Assembly: GCF_963576675.1 (NCBI RefSeq)
Contig: NC_088916.1
Span: 5,533,001 to 5,597,000 of the forward strand
Origin: Euphorbia lathyris
Taxonomy: Eukaryota > Streptophyta > Magnoliopsida > Malpighiales > Euphorbiaceae
Reading direction: 5' to 3'
DNA: 64,000 nucleotides
Each line of letters opens with the position of its first letter. Position 1 is the stretch's first letter. Under the pieces are notes generated by a model that saw only the letters and a program-made list of their open reading frames with translations, ran no database searches and was not told where the DNA came from. Made by a program: the position numbers and the translations under genes. This document shows, piece by piece, positions 11,308 through 22,291 of the stretch.

Positions 11308-14300
11308 ATGAGTCTCTTATCTTGGAACTGCCGGGGGATCGGGAATGCCCGAACAGTTCGTCAACTGGTCAACTTTGCTAGAAGTCTTCATCCCGAGTTC
11401 ATCTTCCTAATGGAGGTCAAGTGTAGCCGGTTAAAAGTTGAAGCCCTAAAGAAGAAGCTCTCCTTTCATGGTTTGTTCTTCGTTGACCCTGTTAATAATG
11501 GAGGGGGTTTAGCTCTTCTGTGGAAAACGCCTAACTCTGTCCATCTGTTAGGGTTCTCTTCTAACTACATTGATTTCAAAGTTACTTTACTAGGTTTGCC
11601 GGAGTATCGATTAACCGGTTTTTATGGTTATCCTGAAAGGTCTCGGAGGGCGGATTCTTGGCAGATGTTAAGAAGTCTGTATTCAAATAGCGATGATCCT
11701 TGGGTAGTGATTGGTGATTTCAATGACATCCTCTCTCATTCTGAAAAACAGGGCGGTAATAGACATCCCCATGCGCTTCTGAGAGGCTTTAATGCAGCGG
11801 TAACTGACTGTGGTTTGGCTGAAGTTCATATGACAGGGTATGAGTATACATGGGAGAGAGGTAGGGGTACTTCTAGTGCTATTGAAGAGAAACTTGATCG
11901 AGCTCTTGCTAACACTAGATGGTTTTCTATGTTGAGTTTCGCGGTTGTCAGTAATGAAGATGCTCACTGTAGTGACCATTCTATACTCTTCTTATCCCTG
12001 CTCAGCAACACAGGGCCTGGGACTAGACGGTTCCGATTTGAAAACTCATGGACTGAGGAGGTGGACTGTTTGGATCAGATTAAGGCAGCTTGGCAAGACG
12101 GTATTGACAACAATCTCCTAAATAAGCAAGGGAAGTGTGGCGTGATTCTTGAGAAGTGGGGATTGGCTGTTTGGAACCGCTTTAAGAAAGAGATTCGACA
12201 CTGTCGTCAGGTTATAAAAAGGCTAAAAGATAAAGAGAGTGTGGCAGACCGTGAGACCTTTGCTCAAGCGCGCAGTCGTCTTGATGAGCTTCTCCTTCAA
12301 CAAGAGATGTACTGGAAGCAGAGAAGCAAGGCACTTTGGCTTAAGGCAGGAGATCTGAACTCTAAATTTTTCCATTCCACAGCTAGCATCAGACGAAAGA
12401 AGAATGAGATCAGAAATTTGAAAGATGAGGCGGGTAACTAGATCGATTGGAACTCGGGTTTGTCTTCTCTCATTTCTAATTACTTCAAGGACATATTCTC
12501 TTCTTCTGGTTCTGTGGCTGCTCCTGTACTGAGTCATGTTTCTTCAAAAATTTCTGTTGAGATGAATGCTGAATTGTTACAACCTTATACGGAGAATGAA
12601 ATAAAGAAGGCAGTATTCTCCATGCACCCAGATAAAAGCCCTGGTCCTGATGGGTTTAATCCATGTTTTTATCAACACTATTGGGGCTTGGTTGGACCGG
12701 ATGTTGTTCAGTCTTATATAGAGTGGCTGAATGATGGGGCTTTTCCTGAGAGCATTCATGATACCAACATTGTCCTGATTCCAAAGAAGGCAACGCCTGA
12801 AAGAGTCTCTGATCTGAGACCAATTGCGTTATGCAATGTCATATACAAAATTTTGGCCAAGGTAATTTCTAATAGACTCAAAAGAGTACTGAACACCATC
12901 ATCTCTCCAACTCAAAGTGCTTTTATTCCAGGGCGCCTTATTACTGACAATGTTATGCTGGCCTTTGAGGTTAATCATTACCTAGAGCACAAAACTCGAG
13001 GGCGACAAGGATATGTATCTCTTAAGCTTGACATGGCTAAAGCTTATGACCGAGTGGAGTGGGGTTTCTTGGGACAGATGATGCAGAAATTGGGTTTTGA
13101 TGACAGATGGATATCCCTGGTTATGCAGTGTGTTACTAAGGTCAGATACAATGTTATTCACAATAATCAGACTATTGGCCCCATATTGCCGCAGCGCGGA
13201 CTTCGACAAGGGGACCCTATTTCCCCGTATCTCTTTCTAATTTGTGCGAAGGGGTTGTCTGCCTCTCTTCAGGCTCTTGAAGCTCACGGTCTGATTCACG
13301 GGTGTCGCATTGCGAGGTCAGCTCCATCTATTTCTCATTTATTTTTTGCTGACGACAGCTACCTGTTTTTCAAAGCCAGTAGTGAGGAGAGTTTGGAGGT
13401 TCTCAATTGTTTGCACCAATATGAAGCTGCTTCTGGGCAAAAAGTGAACTTCACAAAATCATCTATTTCTTTCAGTAAGAATTGTAATGCCGGCCTGCGA
13501 CTTGCATTAAGCACTTTATTTGGGATCTCTCTAGGGATGGGTACTGCTACATATCTGGGCTTGCCAGCGATAGTGGGAAGGTGTAAGTCTCAAGTCTTCC
13601 AGTATATTGCTGACAGGGTCAGGGCTAGAGTAACAGGCTAGAAATTTATACTCTTATCTAGGGAAGGTAAAGAAGTTCTCCTTAAATCTGTCATTCAGGC
13701 TCTTCCCTCATATGCCATGAGCTTATTTTTGCTCCCCCAACTTCTTTGTGCAGATCTGGAGCGCATGATGAACTCATTCTGGTGGGGCTCATCTGGCACA
13801 GCTGAGAGAGGTATCCATTGGAAATCGTGGGAGAAGCTGTGTTTACCAAAGGCGGAAGGAGGATTGGGCTTCCATAGATTACACCTGTTTAATGTTGCTC
13901 TGTTGGCTAAACAAGGTTGGCGCCTGCTTATCAGCCCGGACTCACTATTGGCCCGCGTCTATAAAGCCAGGTACTACCCCACTACCTCTTTTCTGGAAGC
14001 TGAGGTGGGCACTAAGCCCAGCTTCATTTGGCGTAGTGTTCATGCAGCTCAGTCACTTGTATCTTCTGGAGCTAGGAGAGTGGTTGGGACTGGGGAATCT
14101 ATTAAAATTTGGGATGAACCTTGGCTCCTGGATCCGATAAATCCATATGTCGAAAGTCATCCTCTAACTGGCTTGGATAGTGACAAGGTGGGGAGTCTTC
14201 GGTCTGTTTCAAGAGGCTGAGACTTGCAAATCATAAGAGGTATTTTTTGTAGAGAGATGTCGAGCTTATTCGCAGTATTCCTCTTAGTTTACGAGCTGTT

Positions 14301-15368
14301 GGTGACTCGTGGGAATGGTTCTGGGACACAAGAGGGAAATTCTCAGTGAAGAGTGCCTATCGGCAATTGCAGTTACTTTAGATCGGGTCCCAAGTGAACC
14401 CGCTAGCTGCTGGAATTCAGTGGGAATCAGTCTGGTCTCTTAAGGTCTCTCCTAAGGTTAAAAATATGTTATGGCGAACCTTATCCAATTGCCTTTCGTC
14501 GCTGCAAGCGCTCAGAACCCGTAAGGTCCCGATTAGCAATATCTGTCCTATGTGCAATCTAATGGAGGAGGATAATCTTCATGCGCTAATTACATGTAGA
14601 AGAGCTCGGTTATTCTGGTGTTTGACAGGTTTGGCTGGTCTGATCGACGGATGTTCGTCGTTCTTGGATTTTTGGAGGAAAGTGATGTCGATTATACCTG
14701 GCAAGGCTGAATTGGTGGCGACGAGCTGCTGGTTTTTATGGATTAACCGCAATAATCAGGTCTGGTCTCATAAATCTTCTACACCAACTATTCTTCATGC
14801 TTCTGTATTACAGTTTATGTCGAACTGGTGTGCCGTTTAGACCCGACACATGGCTGCTGACGGTGGGGAGGCATCGAGCCAACTGAAGTGGCGCCGTCCG
14901 CCACACGGGCTGCTCAAGCTAAATATGGATGGTGCGATCTTTGCAGACAGGGGCCACACAGGCTTTGGTTTCGTCTTGAGGGGCAGTGCGGGAGAATTCA
15001 TTGCAGCGGGCAACGTCACCTTACACTGCTGGCTAGACCCTTTTCTGGTTGAGGCGATGACTTGTCGAGAGGCGCTGAGCTGGTTAAAGGAGGCAGGGAG
15101 ACGAAATGTGTTATTGGAGACTGATTCCCAATTGCTAGTGTATGCCATCAAGCGAGAAACTAGCGGAAATTCGGCTCTGGATCTAATTATTGAGGATTGC
15201 AGACTTCTCTTGAAAGATTTAGGAGATGCTTCCCTCTCTTTTGTTCGTAAAACAGCCAATTCGGCTGCCCATTCTTTAGCTCGTGTAGTTACTTCAGGCA
15301 TTGATAGGACGGTTTGGTTTTCTGACCCTCCCCCCTGTATCTGTACAGCTCTATTTTCTGATTTATAA
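11308..15368 (+). pseudogene. LINE ORF2: endonuclease, reverse transcriptase, zf-RVT, RNase H
   Basis: The order is: APE-type endonuclease (11308-12000: LSWNCRGIGN, GDFNDIL, SDHS), then reverse transcriptase (12620-13640: KSPGPDGF, KLDMAKAYDRVEW, RGLRQGDPISPYLF, catalytic FADD). Next is a zf-RVT region (13700-14840, CPMCNLMEEDNLHALITC). A C-terminal RNase H (14900-15368) has NMDG, an acidic VEAM, ETDSQ and NSAAHSLAR. Endonuclease plus RT carry out target-primed reverse transcription. Nonsense codons are at 12439, 13639, 14218, 14379 and 14838, all in the expected frame. A one-base loss near 14250 moves the frame from 1 to 3. Three of the stops stand where a Trp is expected. It is a pseudogene. 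Confidence 0.9.
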
Positions 15369-15434
15369 GATTATTTCATTCTTTTCAAAAAAAAAGTCGG
15401 GGGATGTGGTACGAATTCGCAGGGGAGAGGTCAC

Positions 15435-15998
15435 TAGTGGCGAATACAGGATTATTCGGTTGGGGACCGATTTTACACGTGCATTCGTAAAAAAATGATA
15501 AATCGAACTTGTTCAATTTATTTTGTATATATGTGTGTTATAATTTGACTGGCCAAGAACCAATTTTTAAGTATTAATGTATAATTTCTCAAAATTAAGC
15601 TAAATTTTGTTTAAGATTCCTAACATGTAAAAAAATTGGATTTAGAGAGGACCGAACAGGTAAAAAAAATTAAATTTTTTGATTTGATAGGGCCTACCAG
15701 CCCCAAAAATTAATAATTTGGATTTAAGGAGTGCCTTACTGGTCAAAAAAATTAGAAATTTGGATTTAAAGATGCCTAACAAGCAAAAAAAAAAATTTAA
15801 AAATTGGATTTCGAGAGTACCTAATAGGTCCAAAATATTAAAATTTTAAATTTTGAACAAGTCTAACACTAAATGGGCCATCTTGAGAGGCTTATTCAAC
15901 TCCTCGATATTTTTTTTTTGAGATAGGAGAACTGAAACTACTTAGAGACAAGATGATTCCGGCGGCTAAAAGGGCCCAGGCCCCCGTCTACGCCCCTG
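15435..15998. mobile_element. Non-autonomous hAT element, copy 2, exact 8-bp TSD
   Basis: The element is 564 bp with ends TAGTGGCGAATACA and (inverted) CAGGGGCGTAGACG. It is flanked by exact octamers GAGGTCAC at 15427-15434 and 15999-16006. Eight-base TSDs and CAGGGGCG-type ends identify a hAT (Tip100-like) element. There is no ORF. It is the intact relative of the 6883-9045 copy and lies 28 bp downstream of the LINE's right TSD. Confidence 0.9.
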
Positions 15999-16006
15999 GA
16001 GGTCAC

Positions 16007-16120
16007 AATTTCCAATTTCGAAATAGTGGCAGTTTTTCAGGTGGTTTTGAAGTTAATACGAGGCTCTGACATAGTTTAGTACTACAAATTCATTCACACT
16101 TACTATAATTGTCGGGGACA
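16007..16120. other. Short spacer
   Basis: Unassigned DNA between the hAT TSD and the first base of the large copia element. Confidence 0.5.
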
Positions 16121-16245
16121 TGGTCGAAATAAAATAAATTTAATTAATTAAATAAAAAAACAAAAGACATGAATAATAAATATAAGTTGACATTAGAAGG
16201 AAAATGAAGAAGTTTAGTGTGAAATTTTGAAATTAGATATATATG
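16121..16245 (+). repeat. Outer copia 5' LTR, first part
   Basis: It matches 40655-40779 of the 3' LTR, from GAAATAAAATAAA to TAGATATATATG. It is cut by the inner copia, which duplicated ATATG at 16241-16245. Confidence 0.9.
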
Positions 16246-16373
16246 TATTAAGGACTATCTAGCTCTTTGTCATTTTTCATTGTATTTCTGTTGTTCTTTT
16301 CCTTTATTACTGTTTAGGTTTTTTATCTCCTACAGACACGTGTTTGTCTGATAGTGAGGTTGTTTTCCTATTT
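16246..16373 (+). repeat. Truncated 5' LTR of inner copia
   Basis: It matches the first 128 bp of the 285-bp 3' LTR and then jumps into gag sequence at CTACAACAAGAAG. Confidence 0.85.
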
Positions 16374-17391
16374 CTACAACAAGAAGAGGCACAACGAGAG
16401 GTTTTTGGCTCTACAAAATTTGACACAGACATATCAGCTATGTTCAGCAAATATCAACTTGACAAACAAAAAGGCTGTACAGCTTGTGGAGGTAAAGGTC
16501 ACAATAAGGATAGATGTTGGACAGTGGTAGGCTATCCCAAATGGCATTCCAAGCACAAGGGAAAGTCAAAAACATCTCAATCCTATTCTCCTTCTGGTCA
16601 GGTCTCAACTCCTAAATGGAATGTTCCTAAACTGGCTGCTAATGCACAAAGTAGTGGTTCATCTGATGCTCCTGGACTTCTATTCACCCCTCAACAAATT
16701 GAACAATTAATGCAACTTGTGCCAAAATTGCAATTACAGCAGAATAAGGGCTCTGAGACTGATGAGGAGCTTGACCAACCCTTTTCTGGCATGATTGCTT
16801 GTCACAATGCCACCACTGCTCTTGGTGAATGGATAATTGACTCAGGCGCCTCTGATCACATGACTCATTGATTGGAGAATCTTATTCAGCCAACTTCAGC
16901 TACAAATACACCTACCATCAACCTTCCAAACGGGCACACAGCTCATATATCACATGTGGGAAATACATTTTGCCTACAGGATTGCAGCTTTGCAGGGTGC
17001 TTTGTGTTCCCTTCTTCAAACATAATCTTCTTTCTGTTCAAAAGTTGATCAAGGATAGCAAGTGTGAGGTATCTTTCTATCCTACTCACTGTATTATTGT
17101 TGATGGTGCAAGTAAACAACTCATAGGAGTTGGTAAGGCCAAAAATGGTCTGTATTATCTTATGAATCATTTGGTTGAACATTGCCCTAAGGAATGGTTG
17201 CCTAATGCATCATCTATGTGTTTCACTGCTGAAACCCAAGCTCACACTTCATCTGCATTAGATATTTGGCATAACAGGCTTGGTCATGCTCCTATTGCGA
17301 AACTTAAGCTTATCCCTTGTATTGCTCCTCATGTTCAACATAATACCAAAATATGCCTCACTTGTCCCCTATCGAAATTCACCAAGCAGCC
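16374..17391 (+). pseudogene. Inner copia gag end, protease and GAG-pre-integrase
   Basis: The region starts inside gag because of the deletion. A zinc knuckle-like CTACGGKGHNKDRC lies at about 16470. The protease active site WIIDSGASDHMTH lies at about 16830-16870. A TGA at 16869 interrupts the frame, which reopens as LENLIQPTS. A one-base shift near 16965 moves it to the frame reading LPTGLQLCRVLCVPFFKHN. The pre-integrase zinc region has DIWHNRLGHAPI and CLTCPLSKFTKQP. The frame is then broken by the solo LTR. It would encode capsid and nucleocapsid protein and the aspartic protease of a copia polyprotein. Confidence 0.85.
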
Positions 17392-18342
17392 TGATGCGGA
17401 TTCCGTGAAGAAGCCTCACTAAGGGATAAGTGTACCCCGTCGTTATCAAGTAATAAATTTCTGGTTAAGTCCAGGTTATCGTCCACAGGATTTATTTCTG
17501 CAAGTATCGAGTTACTTGGTTTCAGGTGTTATCTAGGCTTAGGGGGTTTTGAGTTGGTTTTGCTAAGTTAATCTACTCCTAGGTTGAATTATAATATTCC
17601 TAGCTAAGTTATCTGATTCTAACTAAGTTATTCTACGCCTAATTAAGTTACTCTACCCCTAATTAAGTTAAACTACTCCTAAGTTATCTTTTACCAATGC
17701 AATTATCCGAAGGAACATGAAGGGATACGATGATAATGAAAATAGATTGTTTAAGCAATTGAATTAAAACCTAAGTCACTTGTATCCGAGGCGATTAACC
17801 CGACCTATCCTCCTAAAGTTCATAGTTCGTGATTCCCTTGTAAGGCCGAAACTAGCTCTAAGGCTCAACAATTTGGGCTTAATCTTCTATAGGGTCGTCA
17901 ATCCTATAGGCACTGACTAGGTCAGATTCAGCTCGCAATATGTGCCAACTTGATTTTGGGATTATCGAATGAGTTAAATCAATCAGACAAAGCGTAAGAC
18001 AAAGATTAAAGCATTAAAACAATTGAATGAACAATAACTATAATATATATCAAAGATGGAAAATATTGTCACGAAGTTATAATAAGCCTAGAATTCATAA
18101 TATTTATCAGAGGCTAGACAGAATGTAAAAGAAGAAAAATCCCTTTCAGGGAACCTGTCTACCAATGCAGGCGTCTTTCTAGGACTTAAGGATGGAGCTT
18201 GAGCAATCCTCGGTGAACGGAGCTTCGGAGGTGTCTTCAATGGAGGTTTGAAGGATATGGAGGAGTTGGAGAGGATTTCTCAAGAGGAAAAACTAAGAAA
18301 ATTACAAAGATAAAAGATATCTAATTTACATTGGAAAAACTC

Positions 18343-18350
18343 TATTTATA
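18343..18350 (-). promoter_or_regulatory. TATA box of the solo LTR
   Basis: CCTATAAATAGAG on the minus strand, about 115 bp downstream of the palindromic array in that orientation. Confidence 0.5.
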
Positions 18351-18466
18351 GGCGTGGCTCGGCCCTCTTTTTGACCTATTTTGTGTCCTTATTGATGTAG
18401 GAAGTCGTGGGGTCCATCGTGGCTTCGTGGGGGCGGAATTGGTCTTTTTGACCAATTCCCGCAGGT

Positions 18467-18606
18467 CTGCTCGTCGAGCAGGCGCTACTCGCGGTGAGCA
18501 GCGCCCTGCTCAGCGAGCAGGCGCCTGGCGGCCTGCTCGGCGAGTATGCCTCTAGGGGCCTGCTCGGCGAGCAGACATGGCCTACGGAGGCCCGCTCGTC
18601 GAGCAT
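18467..18606. repeat. GC-rich palindrome cluster (CTGCTCGNCGAGCAG)
   Basis: Six variants of a 15-bp palindrome start at 18467, 18485, 18506, 18533, 18560 and 18592. The surrounding DNA is AT-rich. Spacing is irregular (18-32 bp). It forms a CpG-dense patch upstream of the LTR TATA box. Confidence 0.8.
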
Positions 18607-19013
18607 TTTTGCCCGGTATGCCCCCGCGTGCTTGCCGACTGCCGTCGATGCCCTTTTTCGTCCGAACTTATACCTGCGCACGTACAGAAACTCTAGATAA
18701 CATTAGTCCAAAGGCTAAATTGATCCGCCAATCGCTTATTTTGAGCAAACGCTTCGTTTGGTGCGACTTTTGACGGACCAATTAGCTTCAAAAGATAACG
18801 GAATTATACTATGCATGCTATTTTGGCCGTAATTGCCTAGATTGGTCATAAAACGAGCCTAAACAACGAAAAATAAATAAAACATTTCCAATTCCTAACT
18901 AACTCACACAAAAGCATTTAAATGCGAGAAATGCTCGCTTATTAACTAAATAATGCTAAAACCCGTCCTAAAACCGTACCCAAAGATAGGGGTTTTTGAC
19001 CCATATCACAGCC

Positions 19014-21616
19014 TTTCAGTCTTAGTTCTTCTCATGCCAGTGAACCATTTGAATTGATACATATAGACATATGGGGTCCATATAAAGTTGTGACCAGAGG
19101 GAAATATAGGCTCTTCCTCACTATCGTAGATGACTATTCTAGGTCTACATGGGTTTATCTGCTTCAATACAAGTCTGACAATTTAACTGTGTTAGAAACT
19201 TTTCTAAACTATGCCAAAACACACTTCCAAAAGGCTATCAAACACTTGAGATCCGATAATGCACTTGAATTTGCTGATACTCATTGCACATCCTTTTTTT
19301 TTCTAAAAATGGGATTGTCCATCAGACATCTTGTGTCAAGAGGCCACAACAAAATGCTCGAGTAGAAAGGAAACACATGCATATATTAGAAATAGCAAGA
19401 GCTCTTCGGTTCCAGGCCGGTTTGCCCCTTTCTCACTGGGGGGATTGTGTTCTCACGGCAGTTCATCTTATTAATCGCTTACCTACTCTAGTTCTTCAAC
19501 ACAAAACTCCTTATGAAACCTTGCATAAAGTCCCTGCCACTTATGCCCATTTAAGAGTCTTCGGTTGTCTTGCTTTTGCCTACAATCCTTCATTCCCTTC
19601 TGATAAATTATCGCCCAGGGGGGTACCTTGTGTTTTTCTGGGTTATCCTTATTCACAGAAAGGATACAGACTGCTTAATTTAACCACTTCCCAAATATTT
19701 ATTTCTCGAGATGTCCTGTTTCATGAATCAGTTTTTCCTTTCACTCCAATTCAACAACTTCCTATATGCATCCTATCCCTCCTTTAACTCCTACACCACC
19801 ATCTCCTTTAACTCTTACACCACCATCTGTTCATATCTTTGATGATCTCTATGTTGATGGTCTTGGTTCTACTGATTCATCTCCGCACCCTTCTCCACCA
19901 CCTTCTATTTCTCCTTCTTCATCTCCTACTTCTTTGCCTTCACCAGTCCCTTTACGAAGATCCACCAGGACACACATTCCCCCAGCCTGGCTTAAAGATT
20001 ACACTGCTCCTCATATTTCTAATATAGCTCAAGCTGTTACCAAATCGTCTTATCACTGTCTTCTTGCTGCTCTTGTTTCCCACACTGACCCTATTTACTA
20101 TAAAGAAGTTGTTCAACATAAACACTGGGTTGCTGCTATGAACATCGAACTTAATGCTTTTGAAGCAAATGACACTTGGGATGTTGTGACTTTGCCTGCA
20201 GGAAAGACAACTATAGGCTGTAAATGGTTGTTTAAAACCAAATTCAATCCTGATGGATCTATTGAGCGTCATAAGTCTAGACTTGTCATTTTGGGGTGCA
20301 GACAAAGGTATGGAGAGGACTATGCAGAGACATTTGCTCCTGTGGCAAAAATGACCACTGTGAGGACATTACTGGCTGTTGCGGCTGTGCAGGATTGGTA
20401 TGCTGTTCAAATGGATGTCACTAATGCCTTCCTCCATGGTGATTTATCTGAGAATGTCTATATGTTGCTTCCTTCTGGTTATACTCATTTTGGTTGCAGA
20501 ATTACCTCTCATTCTCACCCTATTACACCTTCAAAAATTAAATCTGCTCTAGTGTGCAAATTGAAGAAATCCTTATATGGGCTTAAACAGGCCCCTAGGC
20601 AGTGGTTTGCTAAACTTTCATCAACTCTACTCTCTCTAGGCTTCATTCAATCCAAATCAGATTATAGCCTCTTTGTTAATCATACATCTGATTCAATTAC
20701 AAATATTCTTGTCTATGTTGATGATCTCTTGATCACATGTAATAGTCTTTCATCCATTAATCATCTTAAATTCATGTTATCTCAAACTATCCATATGAAA
20801 GACCTAGGTGAGTTGAGGTATTTTCTTGGTTTAGAGATTGACAGGTCCTCCTCAGGGTTCTTTGTCTCACAGAAAAAATACACTCAAGACATTTTACGTG
20901 AATTTGGGATGCTTCATACTAAGCCTCTCAAAATACCTATGGAAAGTAATGTCAAACTCACTCCTGATAAAGGAACTCCCTTACCAGATGCTACCCTTTA
21001 CCAAAAACTTCTTGGCAAACTTATATATCTCACCATCACAAGGCATGATATAGCCTTCCCAGTTCAATTTCTTACACAATTCCTTCATCAGCCTACGTCT
21101 ATACATATGCAGGCAGCAAAGAGAGTTCTTCATTATCTGGTAGGGACCTTATCTCAGGGAATTCTTCTGGCCTCCACTTCTGCTGCTTCCCTTACAGCTT
21201 ATTGTGACAGTGATTGGGCCAGATGTCCCATGTCTCGAAGATCAACAACAGGGTTTTGTATCTTTTTTGGTGACTCCCCTATTTCCTGGAAAGCGAAGAA
21301 GCAGTCTGTTGTGGCCAGGTCTTCTACAGAGGCAGAATATAGGGCCATGGTCCTTACCACATGTGAAGTTACTTGGCTATCAGCTCTTCTGAAAGACTTG
21401 GGCATCAAAAATCTTCCTTCTACAATCCTTAAGTGTGATAATCAAGCAGCTTTGTCCATTGCAGCCAATCCAGTTCTACATGAAAGGACTAAACATGTGG
21501 AAATCGATTGCCACTATGTTCGTGACCAGATCAAGGCTGGCATAATTACTCCAGTTTATATCTCTTCTGCTCAACAAGTTGCAGATTTATTTACCAAGGT
21601 TCTCACAGTCAAGTAG
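19014..21616 (+). pseudogene. Inner copia integrase, reverse transcriptase and RNase H
   Basis: The integrase core begins FELIHIDIWGPYKV with DDYSRSTWVYLL. A frameshift in a T-run near 19295 moves the frame to VERKHMHILEIARALR. A second shift near 19770 leads into a 616-residue frame (19766-21616). That frame has a proline/serine linker, then RT ([30 protein letters not shown], catalytic [10 protein letters not shown]) and copia RNase H ([40 protein letters not shown]). The stop at 21614-21616 is about 58 bp before the 3' LTR, with a purine tract (CTTGAGGTGGAG) between. RT and RNase H look intact, while integrase is broken. Confidence 0.9.
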
Positions 21617-21674
21617 CATAACTCTCATGTATCCAAACTGGGAGCAACATCTTCCTCCTGAGCTTGAGGTGGAG

Positions 21675-21959
21675 TATTAAGGACTATCTAGCTCTTTGTC
21701 ATTTTTCATTGTATTTCTATTGTTCTTTTCCTTTATTACTGTTTAGGTTTTTTTATCTCCTACAGACACGTGTTTGTCTGATAGTGAGGTTGTTTTCCTA
21801 TTTTGGCTGTATGCAGACCTTTATAGGCTGGTAAGGGTTTTACTGTTTGGAACAAGGAGAATGAATAATATTTTGGGGATTCATTCTTATATCATCCTTT
21901 CTCTCTGATATTTCTCTCTGATATTTCTCTGTGTTCTTCACCTGGAATTTCACTCATTA
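21675..21959 (+). repeat. 3' LTR of inner copia
   Basis: 285 bp, TATTAAGG...CTCATTA, preceded by purine tract GAGGTGGAG. It contains two tandem copies of CTCTCTGATATTT near its end. Confidence 0.9.
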
Positions 21960-21964
21960 ATATG

Positions 21965-22232
21965 AATTGTGGTTATAATTAGTCCAAGTATATGGACCAA
22001 AATAATGTGCTATGTATGGTGTATATTTAACATTTAGCTCTATAAACATTGAGTTGTATTTGGTTTTGGATGAAAATAATATAGAAGTATTGAGTGCATT
22101 TAAAATTGTGTAAGAGAGTAAGATTTAGTGTCTTGTGCCATTGAATATTTTATTCCGAAAAATTCCAATTAGTCCTCTCAAATTACATAACCAGTCCTTC
22201 ATGAATTTTTTATTTAGTCCATTTTTCTAACA
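21965..22232 (+). repeat. Outer copia 5' LTR, second part
   Basis: It matches 40780-41047 of the 3' LTR, ending TTTTTCTAACA, and continues directly into the primer-binding site. Confidence 0.9.
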
Positions 22233-22235
22233 AAG

Positions 22236-22248
22236 TGGTACCAGAGCC
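22236..22248 (+). promoter_or_regulatory. Primer-binding site of outer copia
   Basis: TGGTACCAGAGCC lies three bases after the 5' LTR. It closely resembles the TGGTATCAGAGC site complementary to initiator Met-tRNA that is standard in plant copia elements. Confidence 0.85.
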
Positions 22249-22291
22249 ACGTTACGAGAGTCAATCTTCCGCAAAACAGACCCTATAAAAA

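Larger units (their letters stand above)
9869..15392 (+). mobile_element. L1-type LINE, near full length, with 14-bp TSD
   Basis: The element has two ORFs and a short 3' A-run. It is flanked by exact copies of AAAGTCGGGGGATG at 9855-9868 and 15393-15406. A 5' UTR of about 275 bp precedes ORF1 and 65 bp separate ORF1 from ORF2. ORF2 is interrupted by at least five stops and one frameshift, so this copy cannot be autonomous. The long 5' region and intact ORF1 argue against 5' truncation. Confidence 0.9.
17392..19008 (-). mobile_element. Solo LTR inserted in inner copia integrase
   Basis: The 1617-bp block has TG...CA ends and exact 5-bp TSDs CAGCC (17387-17391, 19009-19013). Removing it joins the integrase reading frame (KFTKQP to FSLSSSHASEPFELIHIDIWG). 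On the minus strand it starts TGATATGGGTCAAAAACCCC and has a TATA box (TATAAATA, 18343-18350) preceded by a GC-rich palindromic array. I therefore favour the minus orientation. There is no internal domain, so this is a solo LTR left by LTR-LTR recombination. The family is unknown, though the length and ends resemble gypsy LTRs. Confidence 0.8.
16246..21959 (+). mobile_element. Inner copia element with non-canonical TA...TA LTRs
   Basis: It is inserted in the outer 5' LTR with exact TSD ATATG (16241-16245, 21960-21964). The uninterrupted sequence is seen in the outer 3' LTR. The LTR begins TATTAAGGACT and ends CTCATTA, so its ends are TA...TA rather than TG...CA. The 5' LTR keeps only 16246-16373. 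The rest of it, the primer-binding site and the start of gag are deleted. The 3' LTR (21675-21959) is complete. Over the shared 128 bp the two LTRs differ at about two positions, which suggests a fairly recent insertion. Confidence 0.9.

Noticed and set aside
16121..16130. Possible TSD of the outer copia element
   Set aside because: GGACA upstream and ATATC downstream do not match, and the first bases of the two LTRs differ, so no TSD is claimed.
18494..18773. Overlapping ORFs in the solo LTR
   Set aside because: These are stop-poor frames through the GC-rich palindrome cluster. No protein family fits.
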